In this document: positions 5,810 through 14,600 of the stretch, piece by piece
Position numbering within the stretch: the stretch's first letter is position 1
How the letters are laid out: each line of letters opens with the position of its first letter
NCBI GenBank assembly: GCA_910576775.1
Contig: CAJTJV010000048.1
Coordinates: 1-15,352, forward strand
From: an uncultured Muribaculaceae bacterium
GTDB lineage: Bacteria; Bacteroidota; Bacteroidia; Bacteroidales; Muribaculaceae
Length of the DNA: 15,352 nucleotides
Direction: 5' to 3'
Program-made: the position numbers and the translations under genes
The notes under the pieces: model-generated
The model's input: the letters and a program-made list of their open reading frames with translations, nothing else
What the model was told of the DNA's origin: nothing
Databases searched by the model: none

Positions 5810-7279
5810 ATGAAGCTTACAGGATACATATATGCAATGGCGGCCCTCCTATTGGGCACAGGCAGCGTCTTCGCTGCCGATGATGCCGCTCTGCTGCGCG
5901 TGAGCGACATAAAAGTCAGCCGTGTCGACAATATGTTGACGATGGAACTCGACATCAATCCTCGCTCGGTTAACCCCGGCCGCGACAAGGAGGTGGTGTT
6001 CACTCCTGTAGTACGCTCGGCATCGGGCAGCGACAGCGTGGTTCTCCCGTCCGTTACCATTGCCGGCCGCAACCGCTATTATTCGCATCTGCGCAACAAG
6101 AATCTCAAGGACGGAGCGAAGGCATACGCCGCATCCTCAAAAGAAACCATAGAATACCGCGCCGAGACACCTTTCCTGCCATGGATGGAGAAATGCCGCA
6201 TCGACATGCGTCAGGCGGTTGCCAACTGCTGTCAGGCCGCCAAGGCCGGTGAAGACACTCCGCTGGCGCTTCTCGACTACGAGGTGCCAGCGATGGAGCC
6301 GGAATTCCAGTTTGTGGAGCTGACAGGCGACAGCGCCATCGAGCTTACAGCCGAAGGCCGCGCATATGTCGATTTTATCGTTAACCGCACCGAAATCCGC
6401 GACAACTATCGCCGCAACAAGGTCGAAATCGCCAAAATCATCGAGTCAATCGACAAGGTGAAGAACGACCCCGACGCAACCATCACCCGGATCACCATCA
6501 AGGGTTTCGCGTCGCCCGAAGGCCCGTACGATAACAACGTCCGCCTCGCCATGGGACGTACCGCCTCGCTGAAAGAATATGTGCGCAAGCATTATAATTT
6601 CGATAATGAAATAATGTTCACCGACTATGAGCCGGAGGACTGGGCCGGCCTCAAGGCGTGGGTGGAGCAGTGCACGCTTCCGCATAAGACCGAGATTCTT
6701 CAGATCATCGACTCGCCCTTGCAGCCCGACCCCAAAAACAGCGAGATTCAGCGCCGCTATCCTCAGGAGTATAAACTGATGCTCGACAGCGTATACCCCG
6801 GTCTGCGTCACTCGGATTACACCGTAAAGTACCGTATCTGTGCATATGCCACGGTTGAGGAACTGCTTGAGGTATTCGCAAAGACTCCCGAACGCATGCG
6901 ACCCGTCGATTTCCAGCGTATCGCGGCTGTCTACCCTGTTGGCAGTGCCAGATACAATGAAATAATGCTCAAAGCAGTCGAGATTCATCCCAACGATCCC
7001 GAAGCAAATGTCAACGCCGCAGGCATCGCTCTCCGCAAAGGCGACCGCAAGGCTGCCGACCGCTATCTGGCGCATGCCGGAGGCTCGGGCGAGGCAATCT
7101 ATATGCGTGGTGTCGCCGCCTCCCTCGACAAGGACTATGACCGTGCACGCAAGCTTTTCGACGAAGCTTCCGACGCAGGATTTGCACCTGCCGCCGACGA
7201 GCGCGACAAGGTAGACGCCATCATCCATCGACAGCAGGTGACATATCTTATCACTCCCGAGACAGAATCAACGAAATAA
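5810..7279 (+). CDS. DUF3868/OmpA-like envelope protein with TPR-like C-terminus
   Basis: The frame is open from 5711, but the ATG at 5810 is chosen because it starts a clean signal peptide (MKLTGYIYAMAALLLGTGSVFA) five bases after the previous stop. The mature 489-residue product has three parts. Residues about 23-130 are beta-rich and resemble DUF3868. Residues about 180-300 resemble an OmpA C-terminal domain, with GFASPEG (232-238) and, at 243-258, a match to the peptidoglycan-binding pattern N-x2-L-x3-R-x3-L-x3-V. Residues about 380-470 have TPR-like helical pairs (EIHPNDPEANVNAAGIALRKGD, then ARKLFDEASDAGF). It probably sits in the periplasm and ties an envelope structure to the wall. 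With the preceding DUF3575 protein it forms a pair seen beside fimbrial genes in this order. The exact function is unknown. Confidence 0.8.
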   Translation: MKLTGYIYAMAALLLGTGSVFAADDAALLRVSDIKVSRVDNMLTMELDINPRSVNPGRDKEVVFTPVVRSASGSDSVVLPSVTIAGRNRYYSHLRNKNLKDGAKAYAASSKETIEYRAETPFLPWMEKCRIDMRQAVANCCQAAKAGEDTPLALLDYEVPAMEPEFQFVELTGDSAIELTAEGRAYVDFIVNRTEIRDNYRRNKVEIAKIIESIDKVKNDPDATITRITIKGFASPEGPYDNNVRLAMGRTASLKEYVRKHYNFDNEIMFTDYEPEDWAGLKAWVEQCTLPHKTEILQIIDSPLQPDPKNSEIQRRYPQEYKLMLDSVYPGLRHSDYTVKYRICAYATVEELLEVFAKTPERMRPVDFQRIAAVYPVGSARYNEIMLKAVEIHPNDPEANVNAAGIALRKGDRKAADRYLAHAGGSGEAIYMRGVAASLDKDYDRARKLFDEASDAGFAPAADERDKVDAIIHRQQVTYLITPETESTK

Positions 7280-7348
7280 TCTCCTCTGCTGACTGAAAAC
7301 CAATCATCAAGCGGAAATCAAATAAATTTCAAATACCAATCAAAAAGT

Positions 7349-9214
7349 ATGAAAAAGTTAAATTATCTATTCGCAGGTCTCGCAGCCGTAGCGCTTGCAA
7401 CATCCTGCTCGAACGACGAGCCTAATGGCGGCGGCAACACTTCGTTGAAGCCTCAGGGCGACATCGCCTACATGAACATCGTCATCAAGGCCGCAAATCA
7501 GGGTCGTTCCACAACAGACGGTAGCTATAAGCCAAGTGACACCAATGCTGCTGAACACACTGTAAACGACGCCAAATTCTATTTCTTCGATGAGGCCGGC
7601 GTGAAAGCAAATATTGAAGCCGAATGGACAAATCCCACCGTTACGCCGGACGGCGCCAACCGTCCTAATGTAGAATATATCGGAGAAAATGCAGTACTTG
7701 TTCTCGAAGGTCTCGAAGGCAACGACTATCCCAAGTACATGCTCACAGTCCTTAATCTCGGATCCGACTGGGTATGCCCGAATACTCTCGGGGAAGCTGC
7801 GATGCAGCTTCAAGAGGCCGCCACTGTAAAGCCCGACCAGTTCGTTATGACAACATCGTCGTATTTCAACAATGATGAGACTACAGTTAATAACCATCAG
7901 GATTACGATAAATCAAAAATGGCTACATATTATGCCACTGTTCTTAAAGCCGAGAATTTCTATACCACCTCGCAGGCTGCTTTGCAGGAAGATAATCCGG
8001 TGGAGGTATATGTAGAGCGTCTTGCTGCCAAAGTACAGGTAAAGGTTTCTGCAAATGAAGTTGAAGGACATCCCGGTTACTATGAGCTTGAGCAGACCCT
8101 CGGCGGCGGCGAGAATGAAGGCTCCCAAGCTCTTGCTTCGAAACTCTATCTCAAAGTCAACGGCTGGAATCTTACCGCCACTGCCAAGGAATCGTATCTC
8201 TGCAAGATTCTTCAGGAGGAATGGAAGAAGGATACCAAACTCAACGCATGGAACTGGAACAAGCCCGGAGACCGTCGTTCTTTCTTCGCCTATGCTGCCA
8301 CATGGGGTAGCGACGCTACCGATGGTATAAACTCCAGACTCAATTATATCACCAACCCCCATATTGATGATCTCAAGGTCGGAGATGTTGATGACAGCGA
8401 ACATGTAGCATACTGCTATGAGAATACTAACCTTGCCGCCAATCTTTACGCTACCAATGGCGAAGGTCAGAATTCTCCCAAGCTCTTCAACACAACCTAT
8501 ATCACTCTTGATACCGAAATCGGCCAGTTCAACGAAAAAGGCGAATTTAAAGCTCTTGACCTCGTGAAATTCCGCGGCGTTGTCTATACCAAGGAAGCAT
8601 ACATGGCCTATATCCTCAACAAGGTAAAAGCCGCCGGAAATCTCAATTACCATTATGAGAAGAAGATTGAGACAAAGGACGAAGAAGGTAATGTAACCTC
8701 GACCAAATTCGAACGGACCCAGATTGATACCGATGTTCTGAAATGGGTGGAAAAGGAAAATGGCGCTTACAGCGAAATTTCCATCGAGCTTGATGAGGCT
8801 GCAATTACAGGCGATCTTTATAAGCGATTGGGCGAGAATGAATATGAAAAGTATGAAGACCAGGCTGCTGCCAAAGCTGATCTTGCCAAAGCTATAGCCG
8901 ATCAGCAGGATTCAACTCATCCTGCAATCGCACACAAAGGCGGCCGCACACTATATAACATAGCAATTGAGCACCTTGGTGCTCAGCCATCCGGTGCCAC
9001 TGCCGCAGACCTCGGTTACTACGGCGTGGTCCGCAACCACTGGTATGTTATCGATATCAATAAATTCAGCAAGGTAGGCACAGGTATCTTCGATCCGGAT
9101 AACGAAACAATTACCGTTCTTCCTCCGACAGATCCCGAACCTCCGCTGTACTATGTCGGCGCAACTGTCAACATTCTTTCCTGGAAGATTGTCAACCAGA
9201 GCACGGAACTTTAA
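7349..9214 (+). CDS. major fimbrillin, FimA/Mfa1-like type V pilus subunit
   Basis: The 621-residue protein is a lipoprotein precursor: MKKLNYLFAGLAAVALATSC with lipid Cys20. The N-terminal domain holds VNDAKFYFFDEAG near residue 72 and the typical VERLAAKVQVKV near 225. The last 100 residues are the Fimbrillin C-terminal domain (GRTLYNIAIEHLG, YYGVVRNHWYVIDI, then a final strand ATVNILSWKIVNQSTEL). In the family the precursor is lipidated, exported, then cut after an Arg so that a groove opens for a donor strand from a neighbour. Gly-Arg53-Ser54 is the candidate site. The leader (7280-7348) is A-rich with only a weak -7-like TAAATTTC at 7323-7330, so expression probably depends on the promoter near 5090. 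A strong hairpin follows the gene. The protein is longer than P. gingivalis FimA or Mfa1, mainly in the middle. Confidence 0.88.
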   Translation: MKKLNYLFAGLAAVALATSCSNDEPNGGGNTSLKPQGDIAYMNIVIKAANQGRSTTDGSYKPSDTNAAEHTVNDAKFYFFDEAGVKANIEAEWTNPTVTPDGANRPNVEYIGENAVLVLEGLEGNDYPKYMLTVLNLGSDWVCPNTLGEAAMQLQEAATVKPDQFVMTTSSYFNNDETTVNNHQDYDKSKMATYYATVLKAENFYTTSQAALQEDNPVEVYVERLAAKVQVKVSANEVEGHPGYYELEQTLGGGENEGSQALASKLYLKVNGWNLTATAKESYLCKILQEEWKKDTKLNAWNWNKPGDRRSFFAYAATWGSDATDGINSRLNYITNPHIDDLKVGDVDDSEHVAYCYENTNLAANLYATNGEGQNSPKLFNTTYITLDTEIGQFNEKGEFKALDLVKFRGVVYTKEAYMAYILNKVKAAGNLNYHYEKKIETKDEEGNVTSTKFERTQIDTDVLKWVEKENGAYSEISIELDEAAITGDLYKRLGENEYEKYEDQAAAKADLAKAIADQQDSTHPAIAHKGGRTLYNIAIEHLGAQPSGATAADLGYYGVVRNHWYVIDINKFSKVGTGIFDPDNETITVLPPTDPEPPLYYVGATVNILSWKIVNQSTEL

Positions 9215-9233
9215 TCTCTTTACATAGCAGATG

Positions 9234-9266
9234 AATGCGGAGGTGCGGCCTCCGTGCCTCCGCATT
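9234..9266 (+). terminator. strong hairpin after the fimbrillin gene, partial terminator
   Basis: AATGCGGAGG (9234-9243) and CCTCCGCATT (9257-9266) form a perfect 10-bp stem with a 13-nt loop. The left arm can also pair with a second CCTCCG at 9249-9254. The right arm runs into TTATTCTTTCTCTTCTC, which is T-rich but not a pure T-run. Since minor-subunit genes follow without a visible promoter, it probably stops part of the transcripts and protects the 3' end of the fimbrillin message. Confidence 0.7.
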
Positions 9267-9421
9267 TATTCTTTCTCTTCTCATACAACCGGACGCGGCC
9301 GTGTGCCGCAAATAAACTCTCTGCCTCGATACACTCACGGAAACGCAATCCGCGGTTCCCTCTTATACCGACAATAACGAGCGCGCAAGCGCCTCCACAT
9401 ATACAATATAAACAAGCTAAA

Positions 9422-10492
9422 GTGAAATATACAACAATATCAAGCGTCATCCGCCGTGCGACCGTCAGTGTCGCCCTTATCGTCGCCGCTCTGTCGGCAA
9501 CGTCGTGCGACAGCATGATCTACGACGAGGAAGGCGACTGCGACCCGCACTACAAGGTTCGGTTCAAATACGACCGCAACCTCAAGTACAGCGACGCCTT
9601 CGCCGCCGAGGTAAAGGAAGTGACACTCTATGTTGTCGACGATGCCACCGGAAAAGTCGTATGGCAGAAGCACGACAGCGGCGAGCATCTGCGCAGCGGT
9701 TCCTACCTGATGGATGTGGATGTAGTGCCGGGCACGTATACTCTTGTGGCATGGTGCGGACAGGGGCATACAAGTTCTTTCGACGTTACCGAGGCCGAGC
9801 ATTACACCGGCTTGCAGTGCAGCCTGCTCGAACGCACAGGCCATCCCGAGGGCTTCGCTCCCGAAGGTTCCGCAGTACGCAAGGACCTCTACGACCTTTA
9901 TCACGGCAAGCTCGCAGCTCAGAAATTCCCGAACGATCAGGGCACACATATTTTCACCGTCGACCTTACAAAAGATACCAACTATCTGCATATCATGCTC
10001 CAGCACCTTTCAGGCGACCCGGTGGAAGAAAAATTCACCTTCACGGTAGTAGACGAAAACGGCCTTATGGACTGGGACAACTCCCTGTTGCCGGACGAAC
10101 AGCTTACCTACTATGCCCATACCGTACGCAGCGGATGGGCGGGAGTGGAAATTCCCGACTACAAGGGCGACGGCAGCGGCAATATGGAATCCCGCGCCAC
10201 AATAACGCAGGTGAGCGCCTGCGTGGCCGACCTTACTCTCGGACGCCTTATGGCCGACCGCAAGACAATGGTACGCATCTACAATCCCGACAAGGAGCTG
10301 GTGGCGTCCATCCCACTTCAGGATTATGCCTTACAGACAAAGGGCAAGCACAGTCACCTTTCCAATCAGGACTATCTTGACTATAGGGATGATTATTCCA
10401 TGGTTCTCTTCCTCGACGACAATGGCCGCTGGATTTCCACGACAATCTACATCAACTCCTGGCAGATAGTCTATCAGCCTACCGAAGTATAA
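9422..10492 (+). CDS. FimB/Mfa2-like fimbrial anchor lipoprotein, GTG start
   Basis: The frame is open from 9254, but the residues before 9422 are not protein-like. GTG at 9422 starts a good lipoprotein signal: positively charged residues, hydrophobic VSVALIVAAL, and the lipobox LSATSC with Cys29. No ATG lies between. The 356-residue product resembles the FimB/Mfa2 family: DPHYKVRFKYDRN, then KEVTLYVVDDATGKVV, SYLMDVDVVPGTYTLVAWCGQG, and a C-terminal strand IYINSWQIVYQPTEV. These proteins stay lipidated in the outer membrane and anchor the fibre, limiting its length. Unlike the other three fimbrial proteins here, no Arg-Ser/Ala cleavage site follows the lipobox, as expected for an anchor. No promoter was found in 9267-9421, so expression probably comes from read-through of the hairpin at 9234-9266. 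Confidence 0.83.
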   Translation: MKYTTISSVIRRATVSVALIVAALSATSCDSMIYDEEGDCDPHYKVRFKYDRNLKYSDAFAAEVKEVTLYVVDDATGKVVWQKHDSGEHLRSGSYLMDVDVVPGTYTLVAWCGQGHTSSFDVTEAEHYTGLQCSLLERTGHPEGFAPEGSAVRKDLYDLYHGKLAAQKFPNDQGTHIFTVDLTKDTNYLHIMLQHLSGDPVEEKFTFTVVDENGLMDWDNSLLPDEQLTYYAHTVRSGWAGVEIPDYKGDGSGNMESRATITQVSACVADLTLGRLMADRKTMVRIYNPDKELVASIPLQDYALQTKGKHSHLSNQDYLDYRDDYSMVLFLDDNGRWISTTIYINSWQIVYQPTEV

Positions 10493-10531
10493 CTAAACTC
10501 TCTTCAACAATCCTCTCCACAATATAAAGAA

Positions 10532-11644
10532 ATGACTCTTATCCGCTACATAAAGACGATTATTGCAATGACGGCACTCGCAGCCGCCCTTGCCATGACG
10601 TCGTGTACCGAAAGCGGCGACGAGCCTGTAACCGTAAAAAAAGACTTTCAGATAGGCTTCGATATTGCCGTCGGCGAGCAGAGCGCTTCCCGTGCGCCCT
10701 CCGATGGTGAATATGATCCCGGAGCCGGTTATGAGAATTATATCGATCTGCTGAACGGCAATATAAAGATAGCGCTTTTCGATACCTCGGACACTTATCT
10801 GGGTGAGATTACCGATTTCGACATATTCCCGCTTGAAACATCCGACAGCGGCAAGCGTTACCATCTGGCATGTGCCACAGATGTCGACCTGTCGTCCGGC
10901 AAGTTCAAGATTCTTGTCCTCGCCAACTGGCCTTCGTATCCTGAAGAACTTTCGTTCGATAACGTATGGAAGCAGCAATACGAGTTCGGCATAGGCTCCA
11001 TGCCCTCTCCCTACAACCTCATACCCCTCTATGGCGTCAAACTGGTGTCGCTGCCGGAAATAAAACCTGATATCAGTGTCAATATCGGTAAAATACATCT
11101 CCTGCGCGCAGTAGCCAAGATAGAGGTTATATATGACGACCCTTCGGCATCGTGGACCATAAGCAAACTGCAGCTGTCGCGGTGCAACCGTTCGGGATTC
11201 TGCGCCCCGACGGGTATCACATCACAGGACGATTACGTGCAGGACTCCTGGGGGAACGACTATATCGACCGGCCTTTCATTCCTGCGTCGACAGGAGTGT
11301 TGAGCAATGTGGATTTCATGCCTGCCGGCGAGAACCGCTATGTGCTATATGTCCCCGAATATGACAACCACAATTCCGACGGCACCCTTCGCCCCGACGC
11401 CGACCGCGCCCGTCTGCTTATCGATTTCAAAGAGAGCATCTACGGCGAACGCTATATCAATCTCCGCAACGACGCCCTCCCCGGCGCTCCCGTTGTCGAC
11501 ATTCTCCGCAACAACTGGTACAGAATAAATATAAAGAAAGTAAACGAACAGACCGATGTCACCTTCGAGGTGGACGTAATCCCCTACAGAATCGTCGACC
11601 TCGACCCGATATTCGGACTTGGAAAATATAAAGGAATAAAATGA
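10532..11644 (+). CDS. minor fimbrial subunit lipoprotein (FimC/Mfa-like)
   Basis: The 370-residue protein carries a lipoprotein signal with LAMTSC (Cys25). Met13 is a possible alternative start but would remove the charged N-terminus. Fimbrillin-family features include IKIALFDTSDTYLGE near residue 75, the typical LLRAVAKIEVIY near 190, and NNWYRINIKKV near 328. The protein ends with a strand FEVDVIPYRIVDLDP comparable to the C-terminal strand of the fimbrillin. Ser53-Arg54-Ala55 is a probable maturation site 29 residues after the lipid Cys. It therefore looks like a polymerisable accessory subunit placed between shaft and tip. The gene begins 39 bp after the anchor gene and overlaps the tip gene by four bases (ATGA), which suggests translational coupling and roughly equal production of the two. 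It cannot be assigned to FimC, FimD, Mfa3 or Mfa4 by sequence reading alone. Confidence 0.75.
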   Translation: MTLIRYIKTIIAMTALAAALAMTSCTESGDEPVTVKKDFQIGFDIAVGEQSASRAPSDGEYDPGAGYENYIDLLNGNIKIALFDTSDTYLGEITDFDIFPLETSDSGKRYHLACATDVDLSSGKFKILVLANWPSYPEELSFDNVWKQQYEFGIGSMPSPYNLIPLYGVKLVSLPEIKPDISVNIGKIHLLRAVAKIEVIYDDPSASWTISKLQLSRCNRSGFCAPTGITSQDDYVQDSWGNDYIDRPFIPASTGVLSNVDFMPAGENRYVLYVPEYDNHNSDGTLRPDADRARLLIDFKESIYGERYINLRNDALPGAPVVDILRNNWYRINIKKVNEQTDVTFEVDVIPYRIVDLDPIFGLGKYKGIK

Positions 11645-14600
11645 ACCGCTATATCTGCAATATTATCCTCCTGCCGGTGATGCTCGTGTGCCTTGCCGTC
11701 TTCTCTTCGTGCGAGGACCGGATTGAGTATTTCGGCGGTCCGATACCGGACGGCATCAGCACTGTGGATGTCGCGATGAGTTATCAGGCATTCACCCCTG
11801 CACTTGAATCGAGAGCTTCCGGTACGACTATAAAAGACATCAATACCCTATGGCTCGTCATATTCGATAATGAAGGCAATTTTCTTGAAAAAAGAGAAGT
11901 GACTGATTTCGAACAGCGCAACGAGGTTGAGAATACCCGTCCGGACGGCGCTTTGTCGAGCGAGACTGTCACAGGGCATGCCAAATTCAAACTTACCCTG
12001 CGCAACGGCTATTATAAGATATATGCTGTAGTGAACCACGACCTTTCTGTAGTGAGCGACGAAGATATCAACAGTATCGAAAAATTAAAAAAGCTTGATT
12101 TGACATGGAACGAGGGCGATGTATCTGCCAATGCGCAGATGTTCGGCCATTTTGTCAACGGTGACAAAACTACAAAATATGAAGGATTGGAGACTGTGGC
12201 TATCCGGGACAACTCTTCCCAATTGCATTCCTGGGTGCGTAGAGCCGCATCGAAATTGACTATAGCATTCGATACACAGAACCTTAACGAGAATATTTAT
12301 ATCTATCTGAAATCGATAGAGGTTAAGGATGTCCCCAAGCATTGTTATCTTCATGAAAAGAATATAGTGGCTCAGGACGGTTATGAACTTGAAAGCAAGC
12401 TCGTCCAGGGCGAAACTATATTTTTCGGCAATGCCAAGGCTACCGACAAAGGCAAGGAGGATCATGGCAAGTGGCCGGTGATTGCTTCCGGAGACTCTAT
12501 ATATGGGCTCTATTCCGACCGTCATGGCGAAATGACAGGTGCCGATATCAAAGCACGTAGGGCTCGGGAACATTCCGATGCGGCCGAAGCATTGTTCTTC
12601 TATGAAAACATGCAGCCCGACGGTATAGAAGGCACTGTGACTGACAAACGTCAGGATGTGAAAGGTGAAAACAATCAGGTGAGTTTCCCCGACGGTAATT
12701 ACGCCGGCAGCCACAATTCGGACGGTAGTCTCAAGGATGACGCATACACCGATAAAGGATGGAAGGACGGCAAGCAATGGGGTTCATACGTCGAGGTCAA
12801 GGCCTATTATGTGAACAACGCAGGCACACACCCCGGCAAGGGAGATATCATATACCGCTTCATGTTGGGTAAGAACACTACCACCAATTATGAAGCTGAA
12901 CGCAACCACCATTACCGCCTGACAATGAAATTCAACGGCAATGCAAACGACGTCGATTTCCATATAGATTACAAGGAAGAAGCCAAACCGGGTCTGTATA
13001 CCCCGGATACAGTATATGTTTCTTATCTATACAACCAGCCGGCAACGATGCCTATGCGAGCCACGCCCAAACCCGGTTATGATTTCGTAAGTTTCGAGGC
13101 TGTTATTCTTGAAAACGAGTGGATTCCGTTTCCTGATCATCCCGGTGAGGATGTAACAGGGCTATATAATACCACAGCTTGGAAAATGATGCAGGAGGGT
13201 AACGATAACAGCGAGTATTACAAGATGACCGACAAATGGGTGACAGATATGGCCAAAGTCACTGACGGCAAGTATTACAAGGCTGATTCCGAGATGAAAA
13301 ACGGTACGGAATTTGGTTTCCTTTCACTTCGGGAAGTGGAGACGGTGACAAAAGATATGGGTAGATGGGCGAGTGCCGCTTTAGTCAAAAATTTCAGGGA
13401 TGCCTATTTCAAACCGACGCAGTATGGTACGGCTGAACAGAAGAAAGATGTCAACGGACCGTTGAACTGGAGGGAGTATGTCGTTGGCATACCTACTAAG
13501 GACGAAACAATTACTACAACAGACCCTGTTGACGGAGATTATACATTCACGCGTACGACAAATAGTAATAATGGCGAGATAGATTATGTTGGCACAATCC
13601 CTTTGTTTACCAGAGCCAAGACCCTTGATTCATGGGCGGTTTTCTCCGGTGCAAATTCATTCTATCAGCATAATAGGAAGGCTCGTGTCAAATTCACGGC
13701 ACACTATGAATATAATGCAAATTCGGGCTTGCCCAAGACAGACGGTGACAAGTATCACGAATCGTCATATACGGTGGTTCTTCAGGCTAAGCGTATAGAT
13801 AATCCGCGAGGAATCTATCGTCGAGCGACAAACAGGTCTCCGTTCTATGTCAAATTGTACTATGAATTGCTGTCTCCCAACGGAACTTTAACAGACAAAG
13901 ATGATGAAGGGAATGATGTAACCGAAGCCGTTTGCTTTGACGAAATTATATCGCGAGGTCCATGGTCTGCTACGATTGAAAAAGATCCACACGGACTCGT
14001 GATGATTTCCTCTAATGGACAGATAGCAACCGGAGAAAATGGGATGATTACAGGTCGTACGCTCACACCTATTCAGTTTACATATACACCACGAGTTTCT
14101 CCTCCGGACGGCGATTCCTACGGGGCCATTATAACCGTACGTTACCACGGAAACAGTTGTACGCATAAGATTCTTGTACGGCAAGGATACGAACCGGTTG
14201 TAATTGGGAAAGGTACAAGCAGTGGCACATCAGTAAAATGGTCTGCATTCAATGTATACAACGATAAAGAAATGACGAAATCGCCACTTTCGGTAGGCAG
14301 TTTGTTCCGTCGTCATACGACTCTTGATTATCCAATTTCAGAAAAGAATAATGCCAAATATGGTTTGGCTAAGAGCGTACCGTCAGATTATAAGTTTATT
14401 CTTGCCAATGGAAATGAGAGTACATGGGGCGAAATTACGACATGTGCAGCTTCGACCAAAGCTTTTACTCCAATGAATCTTATCAGTTATGCAAAAGGAA
14501 TTGATAACGGAAAAGTGGTGTCTTACCGTCTTCCGACGTTCAATGAAATTACCCAGATTGGGGTTGTAGCAGGTAACGGTGACGGCCAAACAATAACGAA

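Noticed and set aside
9254..9421. Upstream extension of the anchor gene to the ATG at 9254
   Set aside because: That ATG lies inside the hairpin's right-arm region, and the extension would place about 56 non-signal residues before the lipoprotein signal.
9505..10380. 291-codon rightward open frame inside the anchor gene
   Set aside because: The translation is an Arg- and Ser-rich low-complexity string typical of a shifted frame of GC-rich DNA. The anchor frame shows lipobox and family motifs.
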